A DNA stretch of 64,000 nucleotides. It comes from a virus. The stretch covers positions 113,942 through 177,941 of IMG/VR virus record IMGVR_UViG_3300032516_000004; one strand, 5' to 3'. Below are positions 8,020 to 15,382 of the stretch, piece after piece. Each line of letters opens with the position of its first letter. The first letter of the stretch is position 1. Made by a program: the position numbers and the translations under genes. Under the pieces are notes generated by a model. The model was not told the DNA's origin, searched no databases, and saw nothing but the letters and a program-made list of their open reading frames with translations.

Positions 8020-8560
8020 TTTTGGTACTCTTGGCCCTTTTGGCTGCAAGCTTGGCAGTTTCTTGTTTGTGGCACTGGCAACATAGGGTTCTATAATTGT
8101 CGAGCCCACATTCGCCACCACCTTCAATGACCGGTATAATATGGTCAGCATCCCAAATTCCATACCAGGGTCTGGATCGATACCGATGAACCGGTATTTT
8201 GAGTTCTTGGAGCTTTGTCATTAGCTTAACGTTTTTGAGAATATTGTTTTCATATTCCCAGGTGTATTGATTCTTTGGGCCGTTTTTATCTTCAAGCTTT
8301 TCTAGTTTTTTGACCAGGGCTTTGCAATCTATACCACATATGGTACAAACACCGTGGTCTCGAGCATATAACTTGGTTCTTACATATGTAGGATTTGTTT
8401 TGATTTTCCAACGATCTACACATTGATCGCCACAAAATGATCGGCGACCCACTGGTACTTCAGCGTTACATTGCCGACATAAGGCTCTATCATTGGGTCC
8501 ACGAGGTAAAGCCTTGGGATTAACCCAGCCCCGCTGTCCGCTAACTCGCTGAGTGCTCAT
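8012..8560 (-). CDS. HNH endonuclease with N-terminal zinc-ribbon (ZRANB3-like HNH)
   Basis: The product is 182 residues. An N-terminal Cys-rich segment is CRQCNAEVPVGRRSFCGDQC. After a central CTICG pair comes the HNH core: DADHIIPVIEGGGECGLDN followed by LCCQCHKQETAKL. The H-x8-GGG-x-C-x-LxN-x4-LCxxCH arrangement matches the HNH domain found in ZRANB3-like proteins and many phage endonucleases. It sits inside a coupled leftward operon, overlapping neighbours on both sides, so it may be a resident gene rather than a recent homing insertion. Nuclease activity follows from the family; target unknown. Confidence 0.85.
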   Translation of the reverse strand: MSTQRVSGQRGWVNPKALPRGPNDRALCRQCNAEVPVGRRSFCGDQCVDRWKIKTNPTYVRTKLYARDHGVCTICGIDCKALVKKLEKLEDKNGPKNQYTWEYENNILKNVKLMTKLQELKIPVHRYRSRPWYGIWDADHIIPVIEGGGECGLDNYRTLCCQCHKQETAKLAAKRAKSTKNE

Positions 8561-8829
8561 TAGATACCATATCTAAATTTTTCATTGTGGAATTTTACTT
8601 GGCACTCTCTGTCGTCTCTTTTAATTACCACACCAAATGATTCTGAGTGCCCCATCATCGACACACTATCGCCCACCTTATAGTAATGAGAGGGATCAGG
8701 TATTGAAATTACTTCGGGATACATGTCATTTAAATATTCTTCTACTTCTTTCATCCATGGTTCTATAATCTCGGTTCTTTCAAAATTCTTCATGGCCTGG
8801 TACAATAACACGTCAGCGTTTGATCTCAT
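8560..8829 (-). CDS. hypothetical protein, 89 residues
   Basis: The product begins MRSNADVLLYQAMKNFERTE. Its C-terminal half (HYYKVGDSVSMMGHSE) looks like a small SH3/KOW-like beta barrel, a weak suggestion only. Its stop abuts the HNH start. Confidence 0.6.
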   Translation of the reverse strand: MRSNADVLLYQAMKNFERTEIIEPWMKEVEEYLNDMYPEVISIPDPSHYYKVGDSVSMMGHSESFGVVIKRDDRECQVKFHNEKFRYGI

Positions 8830-8839
8830 ATATATTCAC

Positions 8840-9211
8840 CTACTTCCACAATTTAATATCTTCCCATTGTTGTATGGTTAAGTAGTGGACTTCAGGCGCT
8901 AATCGTCCAAATTCAAGTAGAACCCTATACACTCTTACAAACTCTGTTAGTGGTTCACCGAGGAGTTGAACATTGCCACCTTGTAAAGCATCAAAACCTT
9001 TGGGAGAATTGATAAATTTATGAAATACTTCTATATCTTCTCGTCGTTTTTCTTTGGCTAACTCTTCAATAATCTGTGTGTTAGACCAATCCCGAAGACA
9101 ACGCATGGATTTTAAATCTTCAAACGATTCTTTAATACGTCCACCAACTTCAATCCCACGTGGTGTGATTGAATATTCGGTAAACTCTGCGTTTTTGATT
9201 ATTCGAGTCAT
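8840..9211 (-). CDS. hypothetical protein, 123 residues
   Basis: The start ATG at 9211 overlaps the stop of the upstream gene (ATGA), so a longer in-frame start inside that gene is unlikely. The sequence (MTRIIKNAEFTEYSITPRG) is mostly helical and charged. No family recognised. Confidence 0.6.
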   Translation of the reverse strand: MTRIIKNAEFTEYSITPRGIEVGGRIKESFEDLKSMRCLRDWSNTQIIEELAKEKRREDIEVFHKFINSPKGFDALQGGNVQLLGEPLTEFVRVYRVLLEFGRLAPEVHYLTIQQWEDIKLWK

Positions 9212-9681
9212 AAGTTTACTCCAGCTAACGCTATCTGATAGGCTTTGTGAATTGGTGGCCATTCCAATTCTATACCAACCTGACGCATGGTCTGGGTAAT
9301 ATTTACCCCCATGGCTTCAGGACAGGTAGTTATTCCATATAGGGTTGGATGTGTTCTGGTAGATAAAAATAATTTGATTTCGTTTTTCAATTGTTTTCTA
9401 GCGGTTCCTTGCCAGTATAAACAGTTAACTAGTTGTCGCCATGACCAATTTGGATGCTTTTGCTTCATCTTATTAACATGTTGTTCTAAATCAAAAATAT
9501 TATAAATAGCAAACACGTCATTTCTATGCGTGTCAAACATAGAATCATATACAGGCATATGTGGCGGGCAGGTAAGTTTCCTATTAAAATTTGGGCATCC
9601 CCGTGGATGTCCTGGATATGGCGCAGTACATAACCCGATAACATTTGGCTGTAAAATTGGTTTTATGGGCATAAATGGCAT
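9208..9681 (-). CDS. Cys-rich protein, possibly metal-binding
   Basis: The product is 157 residues from ATG 9681, which forms a TAATG junction with the upstream gene. Conserved-looking Cys/Pro motifs are GLCTAPYPGHPRGCPNF, KLTCPPHMPVYD and TTCPEAMGVNI. The CPP and CPEAMGV spacing recalls DUF2284-type predicted metal-binding proteins, but this is a loose resemblance. The N-terminus MPFMPIKPILQP is partly duplicated in the 16-codon frame at 9971-10021. Confidence 0.6.
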   Translation of the reverse strand: MPFMPIKPILQPNVIGLCTAPYPGHPRGCPNFNRKLTCPPHMPVYDSMFDTHRNDVFAIYNIFDLEQHVNKMKQKHPNWSWRQLVNCLYWQGTARKQLKNEIKLFLSTRTHPTLYGITTCPEAMGVNITQTMRQVGIELEWPPIHKAYQIALAGVNL

Positions 9682-9974
9682 TATGCTTTTACCACGATAT
9701 GGCACCCATCTTTTAAGTGGGCGTAAGATTCTTCGCGTAGTTTCAGATGATCTTTATAATTATTGATTGTAGCTTCTTCTTTTGTTGGCCAAAGGGCACG
9801 ATACCACCAAGTCAAAGTATCAGGGTCTACATCACGACCAAACTGCATATTAGCCATACCAAAAGACACCACGGCATCTCGAAAAGTTGTGCCATAGGCT
9901 TTTCCTGCTAGATGTACAGGACCGGGAGCATAACCACCGATGTCCTTGCTTACCCAGATTTCGTATTCCTTCAT
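9681..9974 (-). CDS. hypothetical protein, 97 residues
   Basis: The product begins MKEYEIWVSKDIGGYAPGP and contains an aromatic stretch (TLTWWYRALWPTKEEA). It resembles small beta-sheet phage proteins with no known function. The start overlaps the stop of the mini-frame at 9971 (ATGA), and the stop forms TAATG with the next gene. Confidence 0.6.
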   Translation of the reverse strand: MKEYEIWVSKDIGGYAPGPVHLAGKAYGTTFRDAVVSFGMANMQFGRDVDPDTLTWWYRALWPTKEEATINNYKDHLKLREESYAHLKDGCHIVVKA

Positions 9975-10021
9975 TTTTTGCTTTCTGGTTGTATAACCGG
10001 TTTTATGGGTATAAAGGTCAT
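9971..10021 (-). pseudogene. 16-codon remnant duplicating the N-terminus of the gene at 9208-9681
   Basis: The frame encodes MTFIPIKPVIQPESKK, closely matching the start of the Cys-rich protein two genes downstream (MPFMPIKPILQP). It has ATGA overlaps at both ends, so it is still wired into the coupled operon. It is most simply the leftover 5' end of a duplicated copy, or an accidental coupling peptide. Confidence 0.5.
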
Positions 10022-10245
10022 TTTAATGAGTTTCTAAACGCTTTCCATTGTTTGATCATATAGTTGGCAATTTCTAATCGCTCTTCAACGGTGAAGTGAT
10101 AGTCTCGATCCAAACAATCATCATATCCCGCCATAATTTTATCGATACGTCTAGGATTCATACATAACCCGATAGTATCTTCACAGGCTATAAGTTCCCG
10201 GTCAGAGCATTTAAGTTCAAAATTACCATTTTTAAGTAACTTCAT
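10018..10245 (-). CDS. hypothetical protein, 75 residues
   Basis: The product begins MKLLKNGNFELKCSDREL and ends in a basic amphipathic helix. The start overlaps the upstream stop (ATGA). It has three Cys residues but no clear metal site. No family recognised. Confidence 0.6.
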   Translation of the reverse strand: MKLLKNGNFELKCSDRELIACEDTIGLCMNPRRIDKIMAGYDDCLDRDYHFTVEERLEIANYMIKQWKAFRNSLK

Positions 10246-10493
10246 GATTCTTCTCGTGGTGGAACTGGTGATAGTCCTTGTTCAGCTCTTCTCATACATA
10301 TTCGACAGATTCCAAGCCCCGTGTTATTGCGCCAGATTGAGTAAGCGGTTCCCTGGTCTCGATTCCAACCACGTCGGCACATTGGCCATCCGGGATCACT
10401 AAAAGTACCCCGATATAGGTGGGCTCTGAACCGTTCGTCGGCCCGATAATCTCGGTCTAGACCCGGCATATATTCTTGTCCACCAATAATCAT
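10242..10493 (-). CDS. hypothetical protein, 83 residues, Cys/Trp-rich
   Basis: The product begins MIIGGQEYMPGLDRDYRAD. It contains GWPMCRRGWNRDQG and ICRICMRRAEQG, possibly a four-Cys/His zinc knuckle. It is coupled to both neighbours through 4-base overlaps. Confidence 0.6.
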   Translation of the reverse strand: MIIGGQEYMPGLDRDYRADERFRAHLYRGTFSDPGWPMCRRGWNRDQGTAYSIWRNNTGLGICRICMRRAEQGLSPVPPREES

Positions 10494-10741
10494 TTACTAT
10501 CTATTGTGTGAATTCGTATTACAGAACCGTCGTGGCCATGTATTACTTGTGGATAACACTTTAAGCACAACATTTTACCATCTGAACCACGATACATTCC
10601 AGTTGCTGCTATCACACCATGAACAGGACATTTAATTAAGTGTTCTAACGCATGTCCAACAATTTCTTCCATATACCAACCAGTTACTTGGTCTTTATTA
10701 ACCAATTCACCATTACGAACCACGTATTTGGTGCCCTTCAT
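10490..10741 (-). CDS. hypothetical zinc-ribbon-like protein, 83 residues
   Basis: The product begins MKGTKYVVRNGELVNKDQV. It holds HLIKCPVHGVIAATG and GKMLCLKCYPQV, consistent with a treble-clef or ribbon zinc site. It is coupled to the next gene by ATGA. Function unknown. Confidence 0.6.
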   Translation of the reverse strand: MKGTKYVVRNGELVNKDQVTGWYMEEIVGHALEHLIKCPVHGVIAATGMYRGSDGKMLCLKCYPQVIHGHDGSVIRIHTIDSK

Positions 10742-10774
10742 TTTACAATGCTCTTCAGTGCTTTTGAACTGTTC

Positions 10775-11002
10775 TCATTTTGTGACCCTGGTATTTATGT
10801 ATAGACCAATAATAAGCTGGTGATTTTTAAATCTTTGGTACGGCACTATCGTAGTATTTTCTGGTAGCATCCTGACCCCCAGATCATGAGACTGTGATAT
10901 TAAGTGTTGAATTCCTAGTTTTGCTGCCCGCCGAATTAGAATCTCTTCAGTTGATGGGTTTTCTAATTCCTTCTTAGTCATGTTTCTATATAGTAATCTC
11001 AT
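10775..11002 (-). CDS. hypothetical protein, 75 residues
   Basis: The first gene of the leftward cluster, divergent from the gene at 11020. It begins MRLLYRNMTKKELEN; a second ATG at 10981 is an alternative start. It contains GVRMLPENTTIVPYQRF and no recognised motif. Confidence 0.55.
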   Translation of the reverse strand: MRLLYRNMTKKELENPSTEEILIRRAAKLGIQHLISQSHDLGVRMLPENTTIVPYQRFKNHQLIIGLYINTRVTK

Positions 11003-11019
11003 GTGGTGCCGGTTATTAT

Positions 11020-11247
11020 ATGACGGGTATGGAACCCTTCAAACTGACCCCTGAAGAGATTAATGAGTTTTTGTTGATAGAGGCCGATGAGCGATGGCTA
11101 CGCGCTGAACATGAAAAGCTAGCATTACGTAAGCAGAATATATTTCTAAAATTATCTTTTCGTGTGAAAACAGAATTGGATAATTGGGGAGTTGATTTGT
11201 CTCGGGGCATGTGTGTTCCACCATTGCAGAACAAAAATCAAGAGTGA
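11020..11247 (+). CDS. hypothetical protein, 75 residues, helical
   Basis: The product begins MTGMEPFKLTPEEINEFL and is strongly helical and charged (WLRAEHEKLALRKQN). It is divergent from the leftward cluster across 17 bases, with no clear ribosome site before either candidate ATG (11020 or 11029). It precedes the ribonucleotide reductase gene. Confidence 0.5.
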   Translation: MTGMEPFKLTPEEINEFLLIEADERWLRAEHEKLALRKQNIFLKLSFRVKTELDNWGVDLSRGMCVPPLQNKNQE

Positions 11248-11345
11248 CCATATTTCTGTGTTTTCATGCTAATATGACTATTTGCTGGTGCCAGTTATAA
11301 ATTCTTTGTTAGTACACATCATATAATCTCTACAGGAGAACAAAC

Positions 11346-13646
11346 GTGCAGCAAATGAGTGTGTCCGTGTCTGATGTAACGCTCAACATGATGAAGAAGA
11401 GGATTTTATTCAAAAAGGAAAATGGTGAACATGAAACACCATTAGATGCGTATAAAAGAGTCGCCAAATTTGTCGCTACCGGTCATCGAGTATTTACTGA
11501 CGATAAAGAAGCAAAGAAATTTGAAGAGAAGACGATAGAAATGATGGGTGAGGGTAAATTCATGCCCAACACACCCATCATAGTTAATGCTGGTTTCTCG
11601 AACGCTCAGTGCTCGGCATGTTTTATTTTGCCAACTGAAGACACATTACAGTCTATTTATCAGACCCACTACAATCAGGGGGTAATTCAAGCGAGTGGTG
11701 GGGGTACAGGTATTTATTTGGGTAATATTCGATCTGCTGGAACCAAGGCATCACATGATAGATTCGTCACCAAGGGACCGATTAGCTGGCTTAAGATGTT
11801 CAATGAGAATGCTAGCCATGTTGTGCAGGGAATGCGTGACGGTGCCAACATGGCAATGCTTAATATTGGACATCCAGACATAGTTGACTTTATTACATGT
11901 AAAAATTCTGGATACAAATTAATAGATGAGGAATTGGCTGAGCAATTTGAAGTTTCACTAGAAGAAGCAAAACGTATTAAGTCGATAATTGGTATTGAGA
12001 AATTTAATACCTCAGTATCTATTACAGACAAATTTATGAACGCAGTGGAGAATGATGAGGATTGGTATTTAGTAGATCCACACACCAAGAAGCGTGTGAA
12101 AAATATCAAAGCTAAAGAATTATGGGACCTTATTGTTAAGAATGCGCATCAACATGGTGAACCTGGAGTATTTTTTGTTGACACGGCTAATCGGTACAAT
12201 ATGTTATCTAATATAGCCAAGATGGAATGTACTAACCCTTGCGGTGAGATCAGTGGTATTCCTAACACATCATGCACCCTAGGCCATGTAAATCTTAGCA
12301 AGTTTGTGATTGAGAATAACGTGGCATCAAAAATCAATTGGGATGGTCTTGAAGACGCGGTTCGATTTGGCACTCAATTCTTGGATGATGTGGTAGAAGT
12401 TAATCACCTACCAACTCCACAATTGGTTGAAATGAATAAGAATTCACGGCAAATTGGGCTGGGAATCATGGGGTGGGCTGACACGCTAATTAAACTTAGC
12501 ACGGCATATGATTCTGACCTTGCTATAGCTAAAGCTAATGAGATTGGAAAATTTATAGATGGGATATCTATGGATGAATGTCAACGATTAGGTAAGGACC
12601 GTGGTAACTATCCATATTTTGATGGTTCCCCAATGCAAAAGTCAGGCGTTAAACATATGCGGTGTGCTAATCGTACCACGATTGCGCCCACGGGTCAGAC
12701 ATCTATGTACGTTGGGTGCTCGTCGGGCATCGAGCCCATTATGTTTCCAATTATGAGGAGAGAACAAGCTGGAATGGTGCAAGTTGATTACCATCCGATC
12801 CTCATGCAGACTCTTAAAGATCGTGGTCTTGATACTCAGGAGATTAAAGATAAACTTGGTATTTTGGGGTCAGTTAGGAAGGCAGAATTCTTGCCTGAGG
12901 ACATTAGGAATCTGTTCCCATCAGCTCATGATATTGATTACACGTGGCATGTCAAACACCAGGCCACTTGGCAGCGACATATTACTTCGGCGGTATCGAA
13001 GACCATTAATTTACCGAAAGATGCTCCAGTCGATGATGTGTCGAACGCATATTTGCTGGCGTTTAAGAGTGGGTGTAAGGGGATCACCGTTTATCGAGAT
13101 GGATCCAGAACCGGTCAACCACTATCTTCTATGAAAGAGACCAAGAAGCTCGTTAAATCAAAGAATAAGCGTAGTGAAGTAACACATGGTACTAATCGGA
13201 AGATCCCCTGTGGGTGTGGTAATATCATGGCCTTCATAGGCGGTCAAGATGGTAAAGTTGAAGAGATAATTGCCCGTTTGGGTCGTGGTGGGTCATGTAG
13301 TTCCGCTCAAGTTGAGGCAATTAGTAGAATGGCCTCAATAGCAATGCAACACGGCGCAAATCCAGAATATGTTGCTAAACAGCTTGGCTCTATAAGATGT
13401 CATTTAAATGTTCTTTACAAGTCTAAATATACAGGAGATCGACCACGCACAATCACCTCATGCAGTGACGCCATGTCGGTTGCTTTATCAGAGCACATGC
13501 TGAATGGTACCGGTAATAAATTAGAAAAAGTTGACGCCATGGCCTATCATGCAGGCGCGTGTCCAGATTGTGGTGGGCAAGTTGCTTATGAAGAAGGCTG
13601 CATTAAATGTTATTCACCATCCTGTGGATATTCTAGATGTGGATGA
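11346..13646 (+). CDS. nrdJ: class II (cobalamin-dependent) ribonucleoside reductase
   Basis: It reduces ribonucleotides to deoxyribonucleotides. The 766-residue product starts at GTG with CAGGAG 7 bases upstream. Family features: SGGGTGI near residue 118, the radical-site loop TNPCGEISG near 297-304, PTGQTSM near 447, then a TSCPD-like region (IPCGCGNIMAFIGG to GSIRCH) and a terminal zinc finger (CPDCG, then CYSPSCGYSRC). The TSCPD module and the absence of an adjacent small subunit point to class II rather than class I. Such enzymes need adenosylcobalamin, presumably from the host. It is preceded by a 98-base noncoding stretch with a TATAAT element near 11318 but no good -35. Confidence 0.92.
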   Translation: MQQMSVSVSDVTLNMMKKRILFKKENGEHETPLDAYKRVAKFVATGHRVFTDDKEAKKFEEKTIEMMGEGKFMPNTPIIVNAGFSNAQCSACFILPTEDTLQSIYQTHYNQGVIQASGGGTGIYLGNIRSAGTKASHDRFVTKGPISWLKMFNENASHVVQGMRDGANMAMLNIGHPDIVDFITCKNSGYKLIDEELAEQFEVSLEEAKRIKSIIGIEKFNTSVSITDKFMNAVENDEDWYLVDPHTKKRVKNIKAKELWDLIVKNAHQHGEPGVFFVDTANRYNMLSNIAKMECTNPCGEISGIPNTSCTLGHVNLSKFVIENNVASKINWDGLEDAVRFGTQFLDDVVEVNHLPTPQLVEMNKNSRQIGLGIMGWADTLIKLSTAYDSDLAIAKANEIGKFIDGISMDECQRLGKDRGNYPYFDGSPMQKSGVKHMRCANRTTIAPTGQTSMYVGCSSGIEPIMFPIMRREQAGMVQVDYHPILMQTLKDRGLDTQEIKDKLGILGSVRKAEFLPEDIRNLFPSAHDIDYTWHVKHQATWQRHITSAVSKTINLPKDAPVDDVSNAYLLAFKSGCKGITVYRDGSRTGQPLSSMKETKKLVKSKNKRSEVTHGTNRKIPCGCGNIMAFIGGQDGKVEEIIARLGRGGSCSSAQVEAISRMASIAMQHGANPEYVAKQLGSIRCHLNVLYKSKYTGDRPRTITSCSDAMSVALSEHMLNGTGNKLEKVDAMAYHAGACPDCGGQVAYEEGCIKCYSPSCGYSRCG

Positions 13647-13690
13647 AATATGTGTAAATGTATTAATGTATCGAAAAGTATACGCCAACA

Positions 13691-13720
13691 TTGACGAATA
13701 TAGCCATAATATATTATAAT
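13691..13720 (+). promoter_or_regulatory. sigma70-type promoter for the HNH gene at 13728
   Basis: TTGACG (13691-13696) and TATAAT (13715-13720) are separated by 18 bases. The expected start of transcription, about 13727, coincides with the ATG of the following HNH gene, implying a leaderless or near-leaderless transcript. Confidence 0.65.
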
Positions 13721-13727
13721 TGTTTAT

Positions 13728-14555
13728 ATGATAATGAAATGTCGTGAATGTGGTATAGAATTTGTGGCCAATCCAATATTAAAGGGGAAACGGCGTAAAC
13801 GTAAAGCATATTGTTTTAAATGCCTACCTTTACACGCAACTAGACAGGACCAATTAAAAATAGCCAGTTTTTGTGGGAGACATTTAAATCCGATAGTTAG
13901 ATGTATTATATGTAATAAGGATTTTTTAAGATCAACCAAAATTAGTAATAAAATGGTTCGTAGAATCAGATATTGTCTAAAGTGTGTTCCGGCCAATTTA
14001 AGTAATAACGATAAATATGATTTAACCATTAAATACCTACCACAATTAAACAATGAAACTTTTAAATGTTTAAATTGTGGTAAAGAGTGTAGGGTTCATA
14101 CTTATATTAATGGTAAAAGATATACGAGACGTAAATATTGCCCTGAATGTTTAACTAGAAATCAAAGCCATTATAAGTATTCTTCGTTTAATGGTAAAGA
14201 AATGATGTGTCGATATTGTGGTAAAAAATTTATATTTAAAACCAATGCGCATAATACATCAGTAAAATGTGTGAAATGTTTTTGGAAACAAAGACTAAGT
14301 GCAATAAAGAAAAAAGCTGTTAAAGATAGGGGCGGAGAGTGTCAACTGTGTGGATATAAAAAACATAATTGCGCACTGGTGTTACATCATGTTGATCCTA
14401 GTAAGAAAGATATTAATTTTCACCATATAAATAGTTGGTCTAAGTTTAAGAAAGAAATTAAAAAATGTATCTTATTATGTTTTAACTGTCATCAGGAATT
14501 TCATAATGGCAGGATTAAGATACCTAAAAGAATCATAAAAAAGTGGATTAAATAG
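13728..14555 (+). CDS. HNH homing endonuclease with serial zinc ribbons
   Basis: The product is 275 residues; the start may be the ATG at 13728 or the one at 13734. The N-terminal ~185 residues hold several CxxC ribbons (MKCRECGIEF, YCFKCLP, CIICNK, CLNCGKEC, MCRYCGKKF). The C-terminal HNH core runs from GGECQLCGYKKHN through LVLHHVDPSKKD to CILLCFNCHQEFH. It is very AT-rich, with its own promoter, and is inserted between the RNR and PurZ regions, as expected of a free-standing homing gene. It is the same general type as the antisense gene inside the DnaE intein. Confidence 0.85.
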   Translation: MIMKCRECGIEFVANPILKGKRRKRKAYCFKCLPLHATRQDQLKIASFCGRHLNPIVRCIICNKDFLRSTKISNKMVRRIRYCLKCVPANLSNNDKYDLTIKYLPQLNNETFKCLNCGKECRVHTYINGKRYTRRKYCPECLTRNQSHYKYSSFNGKEMMCRYCGKKFIFKTNAHNTSVKCVKCFWKQRLSAIKKKAVKDRGGECQLCGYKKHNCALVLHHVDPSKKDINFHHINSWSKFKKEIKKCILLCFNCHQEFHNGRIKIPKRIIKKWIK

Positions 14556-14558
14556 TAG

Positions 14559-14587
14559 TTGTCAGCCAGTAAATTTTGTGATACAAT
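14559..14587 (+). promoter_or_regulatory. sigma70-type promoter for the HNH-AP2 gene
   Basis: TTGTCA (14559-14564) and TACAAT (14582-14587) are separated by 17 bases, a near-consensus host promoter. The ATG at 14603 follows about 9 bases after the expected transcription start, leaving almost no leader. Confidence 0.7.
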
Positions 14588-14602
14588 TCTCGTCACAATA
14601 AG

Positions 14603-15082
14603 ATGTCACGAGAAATTGAACTTACCCGTGGTCTCACTACCGTTGTTGATGATGATGATTATGACTGGTTGTCGGACATGGAATTTTATACACAAGTTGA
14701 TGAGCGGGGCAAAACATACGCCGCCACATCAATTCTCGGAGACATTGTTTATCTTCACAGGCTTTTGACCGACACTGAAGATGGCGATGTGGTGGTAGAT
14801 CATCGGAATGGTGACACTCTAGATAATCGTCGTGATAATCTTATAGTTAGTAGTTATCAAGAAAATGCGATGAACAAGTCCAAGACGAAGCATCATCGTA
14901 GTTCCAAATTCAAGGGTGTAACCAAGATGAAGAATGGGCGTTGGAAAGCCCATGTGGGGATTGATGATCGGGATATTCATCTCGGATATTTTGATACTGA
15001 AGAAGAAGCAGCTAGGGCATATGATGAAGCTGCTAAAGATAAATTTGGTGATCGTGCGAAACTAAATTTTCCAGAAGGATAA
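14603..15082 (+). CDS. HNH-AP2 homing endonuclease
   Basis: The product is 159 residues. The N-terminal part leads into an HNH_3-type core, VVVDHRNGDTLDNRRDNL, with its DH and the N-x-R-x-NL element. Residues ~95-155 are an AP2-like DNA-binding domain (SSKFKGVTKMKNGRWKAHV, IHLGYFDTEEEAARAYDEAA). Nuclease plus AP2 is a standard homing architecture in phages. It has its own promoter. Placed directly after another HNH gene, it forms a two-gene homing patch just upstream of the thioredoxin-like and PurZ genes. Confidence 0.92.
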   Translation: MSREIELTRGLTTVVDDDDYDWLSDMEFYTQVDERGKTYAATSILGDIVYLHRLLTDTEDGDVVVDHRNGDTLDNRRDNLIVSSYQENAMNKSKTKHHRSSKFKGVTKMKNGRWKAHVGIDDRDIHLGYFDTEEEAARAYDEAAKDKFGDRAKLNFPEG

Positions 15083-15086
15083 TAGA

Positions 15087-15323
15087 ATGCGTCTTTTGAT
15101 GTTTACCAGGAATGGAACTAAGAAGCTAAATACACCACCAGGATTAGATTTTCATCACATACCGTTTGAATCAAATAGGCTGTCAGATCTTCTCGACATA
15201 GCACGGCATCGGGTTATTAACTTCCCAACATCTATTCTGCTTAATGATAGAGGGAAGATTGTTTTACGTGTTAGGGGTATGCCTTCTAATACTATGTTGC
15301 AGCACGCGATGCAAAACCAATAA
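15087..15323 (+). CDS. small thioredoxin-fold protein lacking CxxC
   Basis: The product is 78 residues. The C-terminal half (RVINFPTSILLNDRGKIVL, then VRGMPSNTML) matches the cis-Pro strand and following strands of small thioredoxins, but there is no cysteine at all, so it cannot do thiol redox chemistry. It may be a divergent or decayed thioredoxin of the kind phages carry near RNR. An AAGGAT-like site lies before the ATG. Confidence 0.55.
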   Translation: MRLLMFTRNGTKKLNTPPGLDFHHIPFESNRLSDLLDIARHRVINFPTSILLNDRGKIVLRVRGMPSNTMLQHAMQNQ

Positions 15324-15339
15324 ACCCATATATATTTAG

Positions 15340-15348
15340 TGTTATACT
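15340..15348 (+). promoter_or_regulatory. extended -10 element upstream of purZ
   Basis: TGTTATACT is an extended -10 (TG-n-TATACT) in the 59-base gap before the PurZ-like gene; no good -35 lies at the right distance, as is common for extended -10 promoters. The start codon follows about 35 bases later after ACAGGAGAG. Confidence 0.5.
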
Positions 15349-15382
15349 GGGTTAACTAGCACTCTATTTACAGGAGAGTAAA

